A stretch of DNA of 64,000 nucleotides from Rotaria sp. Silwood1 (lineage: Eukaryota; Rotifera; Eurotatoria; Philodinida; Philodinidae), in the NCBI GenBank assembly GCA_905250075.1, contig CAJNOP010000001.1:2161947-2225946 (forward strand), given 5' to 3'. The notes below the pieces were generated by a model. The model ran no database searches and was not told the DNA's origin. It saw only the letters and a program-made list of their open reading frames with translations. A program made the position numbers and the translations under genes. Shown piece by piece: positions 1-13,409 of this stretch (its first letter is position 1; every line of letters begins with the position of its first letter).

Positions 1-454
1 TTTTTTCAATAAATTATACCACAAGATGCAGCGTGAAAAGCTCTACAATTTACACAAGGTCGCTTATTTTATAGTTGCACTTTTTGTTTTCAAAATAGAC
101 AAAATTTTGAGCGACCAAATTTCGACCATATGAAAACGATTTTTTTTTGGTACAAGGTCAATTCGCTTTTTCTTATTTCATCTTTTTATAATTGTTCTTT
201 GTAAATTGTAGAACTTTTCACGCTGCATCTTGTGGTGTATTTTATTTTATTTTTTTAAATAAAGGATATCAAGTGTTAAATAAGAAAAGATCCATTCCTC
301 ATGTGCCAAAGAAAGAGTTTTTCGCAGCCTCGAAATTTAGTCGCTCAGAAATTTGTCAATTTTGAAAACAAAAAGTACAACTGTAAAATAAGATGTTCTA
401 TGCATATTGTAGAACTTTTCACGCTGCATCTTGTGGTATAATCTATTGAAAAAA
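1..454. repeat. Inverted-repeat (MITE-like) element at the left edge
   Basis: The first ~125 bases are mirrored by ~325-454. The start reads ttttttcaataaattatacc and the end, on the other strand, reads ttttttcaatagattatacc, followed by a shared acaagatgcagcgtgaaaag-type block. The homology continues inward through a shared ttgcactttttgttttcaaa-type stretch. A third copy of the end block, inverted relative to the first, lies at 201-240, so the structure looks nested or formed by two overlapping insertions. There is no ORF inside. The left end may be cut by the window edge, so no target duplication can be judged. Confidence 0.75.
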
Positions 455-1501
455 GTCCTCAGAAATTTTTCTATTTATACCGATAGGAAAATTGTCGCAA
501 ACTTTTTTTCCATATATTAGAATTTATTTCTTTTGTGCGCGTGTGTATGTATATTGAAATCAATAGTGAGTAGTATACTTCATGATTAAATGGAAATCAT
601 ATAGTTGAGTTCTACTGATAATAATTTAAAGGTCAAGATCAACCACTAACATTCTTCACTATATTCTCTAGATAATCCTTTATGTTTTCATTGTATATCA
701 TTGTCGATATTTTTCAACATAGACCACAAACAAAATAATGCTAATCAAAAATTTTTTTGATAATGAATTTCCAAAGAGAATAATATAGAAGGAAAATATT
801 GTGTTCATCTCATTCAAGATAATAAACTTTACAAACAACGATCATAAGGCAATCTTCATAATACAACGTCCTAAATTTTTTTTCTCGACATTTGTCACTA
901 TTATAAGAATGCTTTTAAAAACGTATTGATAGTATGAGACTAAGATTGATGATGGTGTAATATTAAGAGTACTTGAAAAGGTCTATCGAATAAAATAGCA
1001 TGTGGCATACTCAAACATTATTGTCTGGATGTCTCATATTAAGCATATTTCCCTTATTCTTTTTATTTGCTCGCATTGTGTTTTATAAAGCAGATGCTCT
1101 TTATTTCCTTTACTTTTTCGAAATGATTGCAGACATCTATTGATTGTCTTTGTTAAAGCATATTCAATTCCCTATCAAGTATTGCTTCTAGAGGCAGCTA
1201 TGAATAGATTATTTTTCATTATATTTAGTGTTGATTGGATCATTAAGATAAAGAAAAGCCTAGAGTCATATGTCATAATAAAGTATAATTCCATATCTAT
1301 CTGCTGTGGAAAGACATATCTGGTAAGTATTATAGATTCTATCCTTTTTTTATGTTTTTTTTTATACATTTTTCTAGAGTTTATATTTTTTCCATATTAC
1401 TTTTGTTCTGATACAATAAATTTAGATTCAATGAAATCAACTATGTATGACACATTTACAGATCATTATTGTTCAAGCAAAGAACGGAAATACCCAAACA
1501 C
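455..1501. other. Intergenic, no gene recognised
   Basis: AT-rich sequence with only short open frames that lack recognisable domains, ATG context or splice continuity. I see no RNA gene and no repeat structure beyond low-complexity A and T runs. Confidence 0.5.
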
Positions 1502-2902
1502 CTGCATGTTAGTCTCTTTTATTTTTCAAAGTTCAAACTAATTGAGTCAGATATAGAATGAAAGATCACGAGTTCTTGTTTATTTTGAAGTCAAAATCAA
1601 AACATTTTGACTCGATCATAGACTTAAACGGATTCATCTTCACGTCATACCAAATAGCTAATTAGTTTGTGATACTAATTAGCGAGAAATGTGAATTCTC
1701 ATCTGCTGGAAAATAAATAAAGGTGAAAATATGTTTTCGTAATTCTTTTTTTTAAGCTACATTTTCATCATGGAACTATTTACTTAAAGTAACGTTTTGA
1801 ATCTATGACTAGCCCGTATACCAATTTTTCATTGCTTTCATTGTTGAGTTTGAAATACTCATATGCATTCTATTTGTCGTTAATTATTGTGCTAGTCAAA
1901 CTTCCTCTCCAATTGGTTCACTTTCTATTCCATAGAAATTTTCAAACGCTAAAATATACACAACATCTTATGGTCTAAAATAGTAAGCCCCATAATCAAA
2001 CTTCCTAGTTCAGTATTACAATATCATATTTGGAATCAGTACAAAAAACAGTGTTGATCTATGTACGTTTTGAACTTTTCTGCGATTTTTTTTTTTGATT
2101 AAATTTTCAACTATAGGCTTCTTCAACGACGTGTGAAGAAATTAATTTAATTAAAATAACTATTTTATTGTTTAGTCACCTATCTTTTTGTCTTCAAATA
2201 GCATTTTACAAGTTTAGAATCTGCTTTTCACTTCTATAATGACTTTTTGATTAAATTCATTTTTCCGTACAATCTTGAGGGGGACTACATGTGAAAATTT
2301 AATCAGAGAAAAAAGTTGCAGAGAAACTTTGAAACATACATAAGTCGAGTGACTTTTTTTGTACTGACTCCAAATATGATATTTGCTTGAAGTAAAGTGG
2401 ATACTATTTTGCTTGAAAACCCTCAGATATTCGTTGTAGAAGTTAAAATTTGAGACGCAAGAATAATGGACTAAGAAGTTTGTCATGTAGCTTACTGTTT
2501 TAGACCATAAGACGTAGTGTATATTTTAGTGTTTGAAAATTTCTATGGAATAGGAAGTGAATTAATTGAAGAGGAAGTTTGACTAGCACAATAATCGAAC
2601 AATAAATAGAATGCATATGAGTATTTCAAACTCAAAATGAAAGCAATGAAAAATTGGTATACGACCTAGTCATAGACTCAAAACGTTACTTATTTTTCTG
2701 GCAGACGAGAATTCACATTTCTCGCTCGTATCACGAACTGATTGTGTATTTAGTATGACTTGAAGATGGACCTGTTTAAGTCTATGATCGAGTCAAAATG
2801 TTTTGATTTTGGCATCAAAATAATTAGGCACTCGTGATCTTTCATTCTATATCTGACTCAATTAATTTGTATTTTTGAAAATTAGAAGAGACTGAAATGC
2901 GT
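1502..2902. repeat. 1.4-kb diverged palindrome (inverted repeat)
   Basis: The segment from about 1502 reads back, imperfectly, from about 2902. For example gagtcagatatagaatgaaa (1543 on) is matched on the other strand near 2838-2860. The block around 1800-1980, with caatttttcattgctttcat, is mirrored at 2490-2680. The arms nearly meet around 2200, so there is little or no unique spacer. Divergence is spread along the arms, which suggests an old element. No transposase-like ORF is present. Confidence 0.75.
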
Positions 2903-5900
2903 TCTTGTCCACTCCCTGTTCTCTTAATAAGTATACAACCAATACGACAGCTACTTGGCATAGACATATGTTTCTTCGTTCTCTATTCTGAACTCATCTA
3001 CTCGTTAGGTATAAGCCTATTAGAAAAAAAAAATACTTTAAAGCAGATCCATATATTCATCACATTTTTGATGATGTTTACAGACATATTTATTATCGGC
3101 TAACTGAATGAATGATACGAATATGTTCTCATTTCTGATGACGATACAATCAAAGCAAATTTTTAGTTTTTCAAACATGGAAAAAAAAGTAGATATTATT
3201 TTGTCGATTCATCATGGTAATTGATTGATTGTTGATTGTCTTTTTCATTAAATAAATTCTTTTAGTATCAGTTAATTAGGGTTAATTTAAAAATTTTATG
3301 CCTAATATTTTAAAAACCAAGAAGGAACCTGTAAAAAGAATTAAAGAAAATCATGAGATTATTATTTTGTATGAATTGAAACGATGATTTCACATAGCGA
3401 AAATAACTAATTTAAATTAATTAAGATACTAAACAGAAATGAATCAACAGTATTCACGTTTAAATCTTTTCTAACTATATTAATTCAATAATTATCGAAA
3501 AATCAGAAATGACATAATTAATGAATAAAGTTTCTTAATTTTATCTACAAAAATTCATTGAAATATTGAGAGTTGAGTAAAAGATAAATAATTTTCTATT
3601 TTATTAATCCATCAATGACGTATATTGACGCCTCAACACCTTTATCAATTTAAAGATTGAGAAGAGGCTGGAAGAAGATTTTTTTGATAATACGAATATA
3701 AAGCGGAAAAAGGCATATTTGATATTCCTTGTATTTGGTGATGCTTCCATGCAATTTGCCATATTCTTTTGTTCTTTTTGGTACTTCTTAATATTCTCAT
3801 ATATCTTAGTATAGTTTTTCATTCTTCATAGATCGACGTAATTTTGTAAATTTGTTTTTCTAAATTTTTCTATCTACAATCGACATTTTAATTGTTTTCA
3901 GAAAATATATTATCTTTCCGTACTTTTCTGCACTTATGATTTCTTTTCAGTATTCTTTTAACATTTCTATATTGCCATATAATTCAGAAGTATAGTGAGG
4001 TGCTGCTTTTACCCTTGAGCAATATAATATATTTACTGAGTAGTTATTTTTTTTTACGAAATCATTACTGAAGAAATATGATTAGTAACTATTTAGCTCA
4101 AAGTTATATAGAGTATTTGAGAAATTGTTGACTGTAACAAATATTGTAGTTGTTAAGTCAATTATTCATAGTGTCAGCAGTGTATTAGTCATATCATTGG
4201 AAACTCATTGAAGATTATTAAACATCTCTTTTAATTTATGAAAAGAAACCTCTTTTTTCTGAATAATTCAAATATGCACTTACATAATTTAAATTTTCTA
4301 TTCACCATAAGAAATTTTTTTTTTTTATGAATACATATGTTAAAATATTAATATTTTTATAGCTAAAAACTTGATTGATTCCTTGAGAAAACACTAAATC
4401 GAAATGCCGTATGATAATAATATTGAGCTTTGATTTAGTCTAACTTTTGAATACTCAATATTTCAATGAAGGTAAACTTGTAAAGTTGATAACAGAACAC
4501 TAAAAATGCTTTATTTCTTTTACTTTCTATTTTAGCTATTTGACTTTGTCAATTGTTACGTCTATTAATTCTTGAACGAACAATTAACTTAATGTAAAAT
4601 ATACAAAGTATTTTGATCAATCCAAATTTCTTTTTTGCCATTTGAAATAAGTATACTAACAAAAATGTTCAGATCTCAAATACAATATAATTTCGAGAGT
4701 TTCAGAATAGTTTTATCTTAAACGTCTCAATAATTCCAAAAACTTTGTAATTTCTTACGATTTCAAAAAATTGTTGATCTATATTATTACATAATTATCG
4801 AGATGATGATTACAAATCCATTTATTCCTGTTCTTCTTTTTTTTTTTGAAAATCTGAACATACATCAGATTTATTCAATGTGTACACAACCGGAAGTAAA
4901 TAAATAGAATTAGAAATTTCCAAAGTATTAAATATAATATTTTTGTATTAGTAAAATTTTAGAAAATCTAAGAAATAAAAGAAGTCTTCATTCACTGAAA
5001 ACATTCAGTCAACCCTGTAAAAGGTATACTGTATCTTAGTATTCACAAAAATAGAAGTCATTTATGTGGAAGTGATAAAAGTCAGAGCTTTCAGGCATCA
5101 CATGAAGCAGCTTATTTTTTTTAATGTTTAATTAATTTCATGTCCTTGAACAAGTAATAGAAAAACTCTGATTGAGTTGTACCGTGTGCAACTCATAAAA
5201 TAATTCATTCTACTGTTTCTTACTGCTCCACTTTGTAACAGAATTACATTCCAAGTAATCATTGATTTTGTAAGTATATAAGATTTAGTTTCATTTTAAA
5301 AACATATTAAATAAAAAAATCAAAGAAATTGCGTATAGTCAGAACATTTGTCAAGACATTATGTTGTTCTTATAGAATTTTTTCAACTTATTGTATAACA
5401 TGCATGAATACGGAAGTCTTTTTACACGCTATTTTTATATTTAGAATAATATTGCATATAAATGAGCGTGAGTATCAAAATTTTTATGAAAATAAATTCA
5501 ATTTTGTAAGTCTTTCAATAACACAAGCTAGACTATATGAAAATTTTGAACGTGTCTTGGAAGCAATAATCGTACAAGTTTATAGAAAAGTGTTAACTAT
5601 ATGTTAGGCAAATAGTAGCTAGAATCTTGTCAGTGTCTAGTGATGCATATAAATTATATATGCAAGACTTTACTCAAGCAATCATGCAATGATACGTAAA
5701 TTATCGAGTTTTCTGCAAGATGACACCACGCATTTCTTGATAGAATAAATTCGTATTTTTCACGTTATATAATGATGTGTATCGTTTATGATCGGAAGCT
5801 CATTATATTCAACAATGTTGAGTGTTATTTTCTGATAAACCAACAATGTTTGTGAGACAATCACCTTAAATATTTTGAATATGAGTTTTATTTTCCTACT

Positions 5901-8139
5901 TAGTTGATCTATTATTTATCAGTTTGATGAATTCCTACACAAATGTGTTAATATGAACTTTTACATATATTACGCATAAATTTAATTTGACTTTTAACAT
6001 GATATTATGCTTGTCATGTAATGAGAGATTAAGCATAGAGCTTCTATAGAGGCTCATGCATTTGTTCTAAAGCTACACACTTCACTAGGTCATTTTATCT
6101 ATTTATTTAATGACTTTGTTGTAATGTTTTAATAGTAATAGGCACTTCTGTTTAATAAGCGTAAAATGGTAAGATTTTACAATTCTTTTTTGTTTTGTTA
6201 TTATCGTTTTACAATAACATCTTGGATGGATGAAATAATGTTCATCGGATTTGAGTCGAGTATCACATTGTATGTTAGAGCTCAAAAAGAAAAATGTCAT
6301 GTATTTATTATTTCTTCTGTTTTATGCATATCGTATAGGATTACTGGAAGAAGACTGCATTGATTATCATGGTTTTTGAAGAAAAAAAAGCTAATAGGAT
6401 TTACTCTCTAGTTTGTTTTTTTTTTGTATTAGATGAATAATTAACTTCTGAGAAGTTTCCTGGTGTTGTCAAATTTTGTTGTACACATTAATTACTAAGA
6501 AAGAAAACAGACTATAATATGAAGCAAACAGAAATAGTTTGTCTACTCAAATATGCAATAAAAATTCCTGTTTAAATAGACTTTGTTTATAAGGACAAAC
6601 TAGTATTTTAAAGTACGTCTTTCTTTTTTTAAATAATATTGATTATGTTGACATGAAGTATTTACAGCTTTTTAGTCATATTAAAAATTGTTATTTTTCA
6701 TATTCAGTCAAGCCTTGTATAAATGACGTGTTGCTAATTTATTTTATATTATCACACATCGGTATTTTTTCTTAGCCGATAGAAAATAAGGTTGTCAATC
6801 ACGTAATTACATAAAAATAACTAATATCTATTCCACAAGGGTAAATCACAAATGTATTGTTTTCAGTCCGATCGGCCTATATAGAGAAAATGATTTTTAG
6901 AACTCGAGAATATTTTTTTTAAAATGTAGTAATTAACAAATTTTATCAAAAGCATAAATAGAGGAAAATATTTGCCTATGTTGACGATCTTATGGCATTC
7001 GTCATCTAATGTCAAAAGAAGAAAAAACAAATACGTAAATGACACTAATGTATTTGAAAATTTGCATCATAATAGTCCAATTTTCTATGACATTAGTACT
7101 TGACGAAAGCAAACTAAATGTTAATATATGCTTTGATTTATACATTGACATATTAAAATAACAATCGAATATTTTAAAGAAAACTTTGGCACAACATTTA
7201 ATGATCTTCTTTAGCTAGTTTTTTTTCAGTATAAAAGACTTTTACAAACATGATTGATTGCAATGTTCACATGAAATATTTTCGTTTTTGTGATTACTTT
7301 TATCAATTTATTATGATCACTCTTGAAAATATCTATTTATTTATAGTATTTAGTTATATCAATCATTCGATGAATAGAAAGAAAGTATTTTTTCAGAAAC
7401 ACACGAGCGGCGTGAATAGCTGCAACTGGTGCAAAAGTTTGCGCTAGAACTTTTTCGGATTTTTCGATTTGGAAGAATTTGGATTATAAACATCTCCTAA
7501 TCTTCCTTTTGTTTTGACCTCATCATGGTATTACTCTATCAGCATCACCAAGAATCTTTTTTTGTAATCACTGAAGAATAATCAGGCTGCTCAATAATAT
7601 TCTCGAGTATTAGCTTAATCCTAATTTATTGAGTATAAAAATACTTATGCAAAAACAAACATAGGACAGATGCAATTAAAATATAACATCCAATGCATGT
7701 AGATACATCAGATGTTACATTTTAGCTGCGTTCAAACGCGTTTATATTCAATTGCAGGAAACATGTTTCTAATATCAATACATTCAAAACGTTCACATTA
7801 CGTCTAAATATATCTAGCTATATTTCATTCAAAAAGATACGTGTAGAAGTACCTTATTCTTCCTGAAGAACGCATTTTATCCAAAAATATTTACATAGGA
7901 CCTTCTTATTCTTGTTGTAGGAATGAATAACAGGTATCTGATTTTAAGTCCTATTCTGTTAATCGTATTGTATATAATAAATGATAACTGATGAAACGAT
8001 TTAATGATTGAATAGTTGGTTTATCAAATGATATTAAATGATAGGAATTTTAAAATTTTTTTTCCTCTTCTTTTTTTTCTTTGTGTGCTGATAAGTGTTC
8101 ATGACAGTTCCTTTGACGCCAGAATTTTTATTATTGACG
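2903..8139. other. 5.2 kb intergenic, no gene recognised
   Basis: AT-rich DNA with scattered short open frames (e.g. 2897-3103, 3604-3822, 5329-5607, 7250-7447). None has a recognisable domain, conserved motif, plausible start and splice structure together. I see no tRNA or rRNA and no tandem repeat. Old degenerate repeats may be present but I could not delimit them. Confidence 0.5.
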
Positions 8140-8395
8140 CATATTTTTCAATAGTATTCTTCATGACAAGAATAGTTGTCAAAATAAGTTTATATAAGGG
8201 AAATTACAATTACGAGAATCAATAAATATAATTCTATTAAGATGTTACTTTATAGAGAAAATCATCTCTTACACATGCAACGTTCAAAGTAACATCGAAT
8301 AACACGACTACGTCAAGTTTAAAGATTTATTGGATTAGACAAATAATATATGCTTTTCATGATGTCGCACAAAGTGTCATAGTATGAACAGTTAG
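8140..8395. repeat. Inverted repeat, ~250 bp
   Basis: An exact 11-base inverted pair (gatgttacttt at 8241-8251, aaagtaacatc at 8286-8296) is the core of a longer imperfect palindrome. Flanking blocks such as catgacaag near 8162 and cttttcatga near 8354 pair at the expected mirrored distance. It overlaps the small open frame at 8016-8225, which is therefore unlikely to be a gene. Confidence 0.5.
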
Positions 8396-9445
8396 CAATA
8401 TATATTCATTTCCATTTTTTGGAAACAAATTTGTTAACATACAATAGGTGTATATAAAATGATTGCATTACCTTCCCAAGCTTCATAAAGACATTCACTA
8501 AAAAGATTAATATTCCCAAGAGAAATATTTCTATGTGTATACTTTTTTTCTCATAATTATCTCAAAAAAAAAAAGGGTATGACTAATTTTTTTTCCTACA
8601 ACAAAAGTACCCAATATGAAAAACAATGTTGTATTGATTTATTAAGTTTCAATAAGAATACCTGGGTATTCATTAATGCTTTTATGAGAATATATAAAGC
8701 TCTTTTCTCCATAGGCAAAGTATTCTCTATCTATCCAACCATATTTTGCTGTTGTTGTTGTAATATAACAGGAAGGAAAGATGCACAAAGCATCATGTCG
8801 ACTGGAGAATATAACGGAAGAAGACATTCATAATGAACAGGATAATGTTAACCATTATAGATATTCTTTTAGTATGTTGCTTTCTCACTTCTATAGTTAT
8901 GAGGATAAAATTTAATGCTATCATCATAGGTCGAACAAGTAAAGTCGAATATAACATTTCTGAAAAAATAAACATCTTCTAAGAAGAAAAAAGAAGTAAG
9001 TAATTATCACACTTATGATTTTTATCAACCATTCGAATTTACATAATCTATTCATTCATACGATGAAGGTAATTTAATTTATTTCGCTGTCTACTTGAAT
9101 AATATCTTCAGAAAAAATCCTTCGTTTTTTTTTCCAAGCCATCATATTGATAAATTTGTTTTCTAAGTTTTATATTGTATTTTTATCTATATATTTTTTC
9201 ATAGAAGAAATATTCAGAAAAAGATAAATATCCTTCGATAAGTTTTATTATACATCACATTGACTTGTCATGGTTTATTAACCGAACTTTTTCATTCAGA
9301 TAATATGAACACTAGAATATGCATGTTAAGAAAAAGCATAGATAGAAAAAAATCGAGAGATGAACAAAAGAAGAAGAGAAGAAAAATCAAAACTAAAAGA
9401 ATGTGAATATAGTTTGTTCGAAATTTTGATCAAAATCTTTCATAA
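8396..9445. other. Region upstream of the GPCR gene
   Basis: AT-rich sequence upstream of the GPCR start at 9446. No core promoter element could be assigned with confidence. Short open frames at 8579-8833 and the opposite strand shadow each other and show no domain. Confidence 0.4.
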
Positions 9446-12400
9446 ATGTATCGTTTTTCTAGATTAAATTTATTTCAAAGAGTAAGATTCAATATGGTTG
9501 AACAAAAAGTACGACCTTTAATTGATCTCTATTTGCAGTATCCGATAACATATCTTTCATTATCGGATTTGTACACATATGAAGTTATTATATTACTTAT
9601 CTATGGTATTATAGTAATATTTTCTTTTTGTACGAATTTTATTGCCATAATTATTTTTACATTTGGTCGCCGTTCACGTTCTGAATTATCACCATTTTTG
9701 CTCAATTTATCTGTATTTAATATAATAATGACTGTTTATTGTATACCATTTACCATAACTTCACTTATATTTCAACGTTGGTTATATCCACGTGCATTAT
9801 GTATTGTACTTGATGTTTTTAAAACATTTTCTGTATCAGGTGTATTATTAACATTAATAGCAATAGCCATTGATCGTTACTGTGCTGTCAAATATCCATT
9901 AGCAATTAAAATCTATTCTGTACATAAAAGAAATTTAATAGCATTATTAATTATATGGCTATTAAGTATTGCTTTAGCCATACTATGGTCACCAGCAAGA
10001 TCGTTGCCAATGCAAGAAAAACGTTTATGGGTTAATTCTCGTTCATTATTAAAAAGTTATATTGGTTCAATTGATAATGTAACAGATACATCGAAATCAG
10101 ATTATTTATTAAAAAGCCTACATTATCAACTTGTTGATACAATTCAATGCGTACCAAATAAAAATCAACGACCAGTTGAAGTTCGACGAACCATATTAAA
10201 CTTTTTACAAACATATTTTTTTCCATTATTTATTCTTGGTTTTGTTTATCTACGTATAGCAGCTATGTTATGGAGGCGTTCTAATGATGGAAATAATGAT
10301 CTTAATGGTACAACAATAATAACAAATAATTTATTTACTCATGAAAGCATACAATTCAAAAAGAAATTAAAACAAGTAAGTATTTATGTTTGGTTTTTTG
10401 TTAAGAAAACTTGGGTGAATGAAACTAACGTCATATTTATAAGTATGTAGTATACAGGAGTTCTGTTAAAATAACGATTAACGTAAGATTGCTTTTTAAA
10501 TTCAAGTTAGTAAAATGAATCGGAAATACAGAGAATAAAATTAATAATTATTTCTAGAGCTTGAAATTTCTATGTTGCACAAGAAATAGTCTTTAGTTTA
10601 AGGTTTCTAGTAATTCTATACTGCAAATGTTCTAATACATTTTTTGTGCGTAGTTCTGTATAAATCATGGAATGAAACAATGTTATCATAATAATTGACT
10701 ATTGTCAGATGAACTGGCATTGGACATTTAATTTTCTTCATGTGACAAAAAAAAAAACAACATAAAACAAGAAACATAGCCGGAAGACAGAGTATATATT
10801 TATGTTTTTTTTTGAGATTTTATCTCTTAAATTATGTTTCTTGCTGGATGACGTTATGATGTTTTTAACATTCTATCTATCTGGTTACGCTAACAATAGG
10901 AAAAATTTTGAACTATTTGTACTGAAGGAGCTGAAAGAAAAAAAATCATAAACATTTGTTTTTTATTTGATCATTTGATGATGCAATAATATTTAATTCA
11001 GATTTATTTGACTTAATTGCTAAGTACTCTTTTTTTCTATATTTGCAAAATTTCAATAGATAAAATAACATAACATGTCTAAAAATAACATTTATCGCCA
11101 GACACAGAACTACTGTTTTATTAATAGTGTTTCATTATTAGTTTATTGAATAAATATGAATTAGTACTAAAACTATGCAAGTAAAATTTATTGAATTTGA
11201 CATAGTGTAAAGAAACATGACGAGCACGGTTTTATATGAGAGTAGAGAAGACATCTGAATCGAAAAGATAGTATAGCCTTCTTATCTTATCAAACATAAT
11301 CCTATCATAGGCTTCAAAAAATGTTGTTTATTAAAATCAAATCCTTTTTCAATTCACAGTACATCTACCGAAATGCTGAAAATCTGCTTCCGTCTTCAAA
11401 AAAGTCTTAATGTTTGCTATGAACGCAATTTATAGGTTCTTTCTTCGTTGTTTTACGGATCATGATCTTTATTTTCTTTTACTTTGTCATATCTGGTTAA
11501 TCAGATTACTGCTGAAAATAGAAGAGAAAAGAATACTTGATTTATATATTCACATTGACATACAAATAGAAAAACATTAGGTCTATAAATTACATCAATA
11601 TATTATATTTTTGGCAATCAGTTTATATCAATGATGACTGTTTTTCATCAATTATACTTTCGATACAAAATGCGAAATGTAACTAAATTTATTACTAAAG
11701 ACATTCATTCCGGAAATAAAATGCCTTATGTCTTCATCCATCCTTTATGTAGGGTGATTATTTCTATAATTTCGCAGAATTAATTCGTCCAGAAATAGTT
11801 ATCATACGAGTTTTTCATAGTTAAATCACTGATATATTTTTAACGTGTATGGGTTTTGATAAAAAGAACAAACAGACATTGATTAATAGTATTTTTACTT
11901 CGTTGGCAAATTTTTAACACGTTTAGTTCCAATGTCATACGAAGTATTTACAGTTTCTTTTTCTATTTAGTAATCTAACAGGAAATACAAGATAATTATC
12001 CTTCATCAAATGAAAATTCGTTATTTGATGAAATAATTATACAGAAGCTTTGTTTTTAATAAAATTTCAAAGAATAGATGTCCTGGAAAAACATTACGCT
12101 AATGAATATAAACCATAAACAAAACAAAGTTTATCACAAAAAAAGCAATAATAAAAAGAAACTTGTAAATTCCGAACTCTACTTTTTGTTAATTATTCAT
12201 ATCAATTGTAATACTTGTTGTACACAAGAAATAATCGATATGCAATCTTTGTTTGACTTCATTTCTATTAAGCATTGACATGTATGTTAAATTCAAACTT
12301 TTAGTACAAATTTATTCCTCTTAGGTCAAAAGAATAAATAATGAGTTTTATATTAATGTCAACACTGATTTATAATGAGACGAGACAAAACATTTTCCGG

Positions 12401-12905
12401 AAACCTCACGTTACAAAAATATGAAATGAATAAATGATGAAATAATTATCTACGTGAATATTTTATATTTTAATTTCTAGGGTATAAAAATGTTACTTAC
12501 TGTTGTTATTTTATATGCTGTACTTTGGTTACCTATGAATGTGTTTCAATTATGTCTTAACTTACTTTGTTATCAAAGAGTACAATATCACAACTTTTGT
12601 AGTCATGGAACATTACTTCAACTCCTTTACATAGCATCTCATTTTTTAACTGTATCAAATACAGCTATCAATCCTATTATTTATGGTTTTGCTAATATTC
12701 GTTTTCGAGTAAATTATTTTCGAATAAAATAAATAAATTATTGACTATTTGTTATTTTGATTTTGGTTTTATTTAGAGTGATATTCGACAAATAAGACAT
12801 TGTATTCTTCATTGTCAAGGACGAACATCATTTTATTATCGTACGAGATTTGCAAGAACACCTTCACATGAACTTCGAAATTTGTCATCAATCAATAGGA
12901 AATAA
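9446..12905 (+). CDS. Class A (rhodopsin-family) neuropeptide-type GPCR, three exons
   Basis: Seven-transmembrane G-protein-coupled receptor of the plasma membrane, predicted 428 aa. Exons 9446-10375, 12481-12708 and 12777-12905 join in phase 0, giving 310, 76 and 42 codons plus stop; the introns are 2,105 and 68 bp. TM1 is at about residues 47-72. A TM3 DRY motif lies at 143-145, inside AIDRYCAVKY. Candidate disulfide cysteines are C119 and the one in the second extracellular loop (TIQCVPN). Exon 2 encodes TM6 with LWLP (the family CWxP) and TM7 with NPIIY. The basic lead-in to TM6 (KKLKQGIKML) and the FQRW before TM3 resemble receptors for RFamide/galanin/orexin-type peptides; the ligand is not deducible. 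The usual TM2 sodium-site Asp (2.50) is Asn92. The start is the first in-frame ATG; the ATG at codon 17 is an alternative. An earlier stop at 12730 is avoided by the GT at 12709. Confidence 0.88.
10376..12480 (+). other. 2.1-kb first intron of the GPCR gene
   Basis: Starts GTAAGT after AAACAA and ends TTTCTAG before GGTATAAAA. It is about forty times longer than the typical introns in the window. It holds only short open frames without recognisable domains (such as 12078-12278) and A/T-rich low complexity. No clear transposon ends were found. Confidence 0.7.
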
Positions 12906-13409
12906 ACTTCTTTTTCAGAGTAATTGATATTATACTTTCAACAACTAACAAAATTAAATACCAGCATTCAAAAATATTGAAAAAAAGCTTTTTGGTATAG
13001 CAACAAAATTCAATACTATTATTATTATTATTATTATTATTATTTTATTTTTATGCACTTGTTAATGAATAAGTGTTGTAGAATGATTGTTGTTATTGCA
13101 ACAGTCTGTTGGTTTGTTCCGACTCATTTCGTTTTGCTTCATTAAAAAAAATGGAACATTAAAAACAAACACATTTACGAATTGCGATATTTGATAACCA
13201 CCTTCGATAGTTGATGATATCACAAAATCAAGAGGTCACGACAGATATTTCCCTCGTTTTTCTCTTCATGTTGCATTCATATTGATGAATCACTCGTGTC
13301 TCTACATGTATGTATAAATTACGATGTTGTATCACATGGATAACATAACTTGAAGTTTCCGAATAAGTGCATCTTCCATTTACATTTCATTATTATCAAA
13401 AAAACCATA
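12906..13409 (+). other. Intergenic with ATT microsatellite
   Basis: About 500 bases between the GPCR stop and the next start. It contains an uninterrupted ATT trinucleotide run at about 13016-13044. A TATA-like tataaatt lies about 100 bases upstream of the next start codon and could be its promoter element. Confidence 0.5.
13016..13044. repeat. (ATT)n microsatellite
   Basis: About nine to ten consecutive ATT units in the 3' flank of the GPCR gene. Confidence 0.9.

Noticed and set aside
1140-1541. 133-codon open frame near the left edge
   Set aside because: Starts with a non-ATG codon, hydrophobic low-complexity translation, no domain, no splice partners, and its end overlaps the start of a palindrome.
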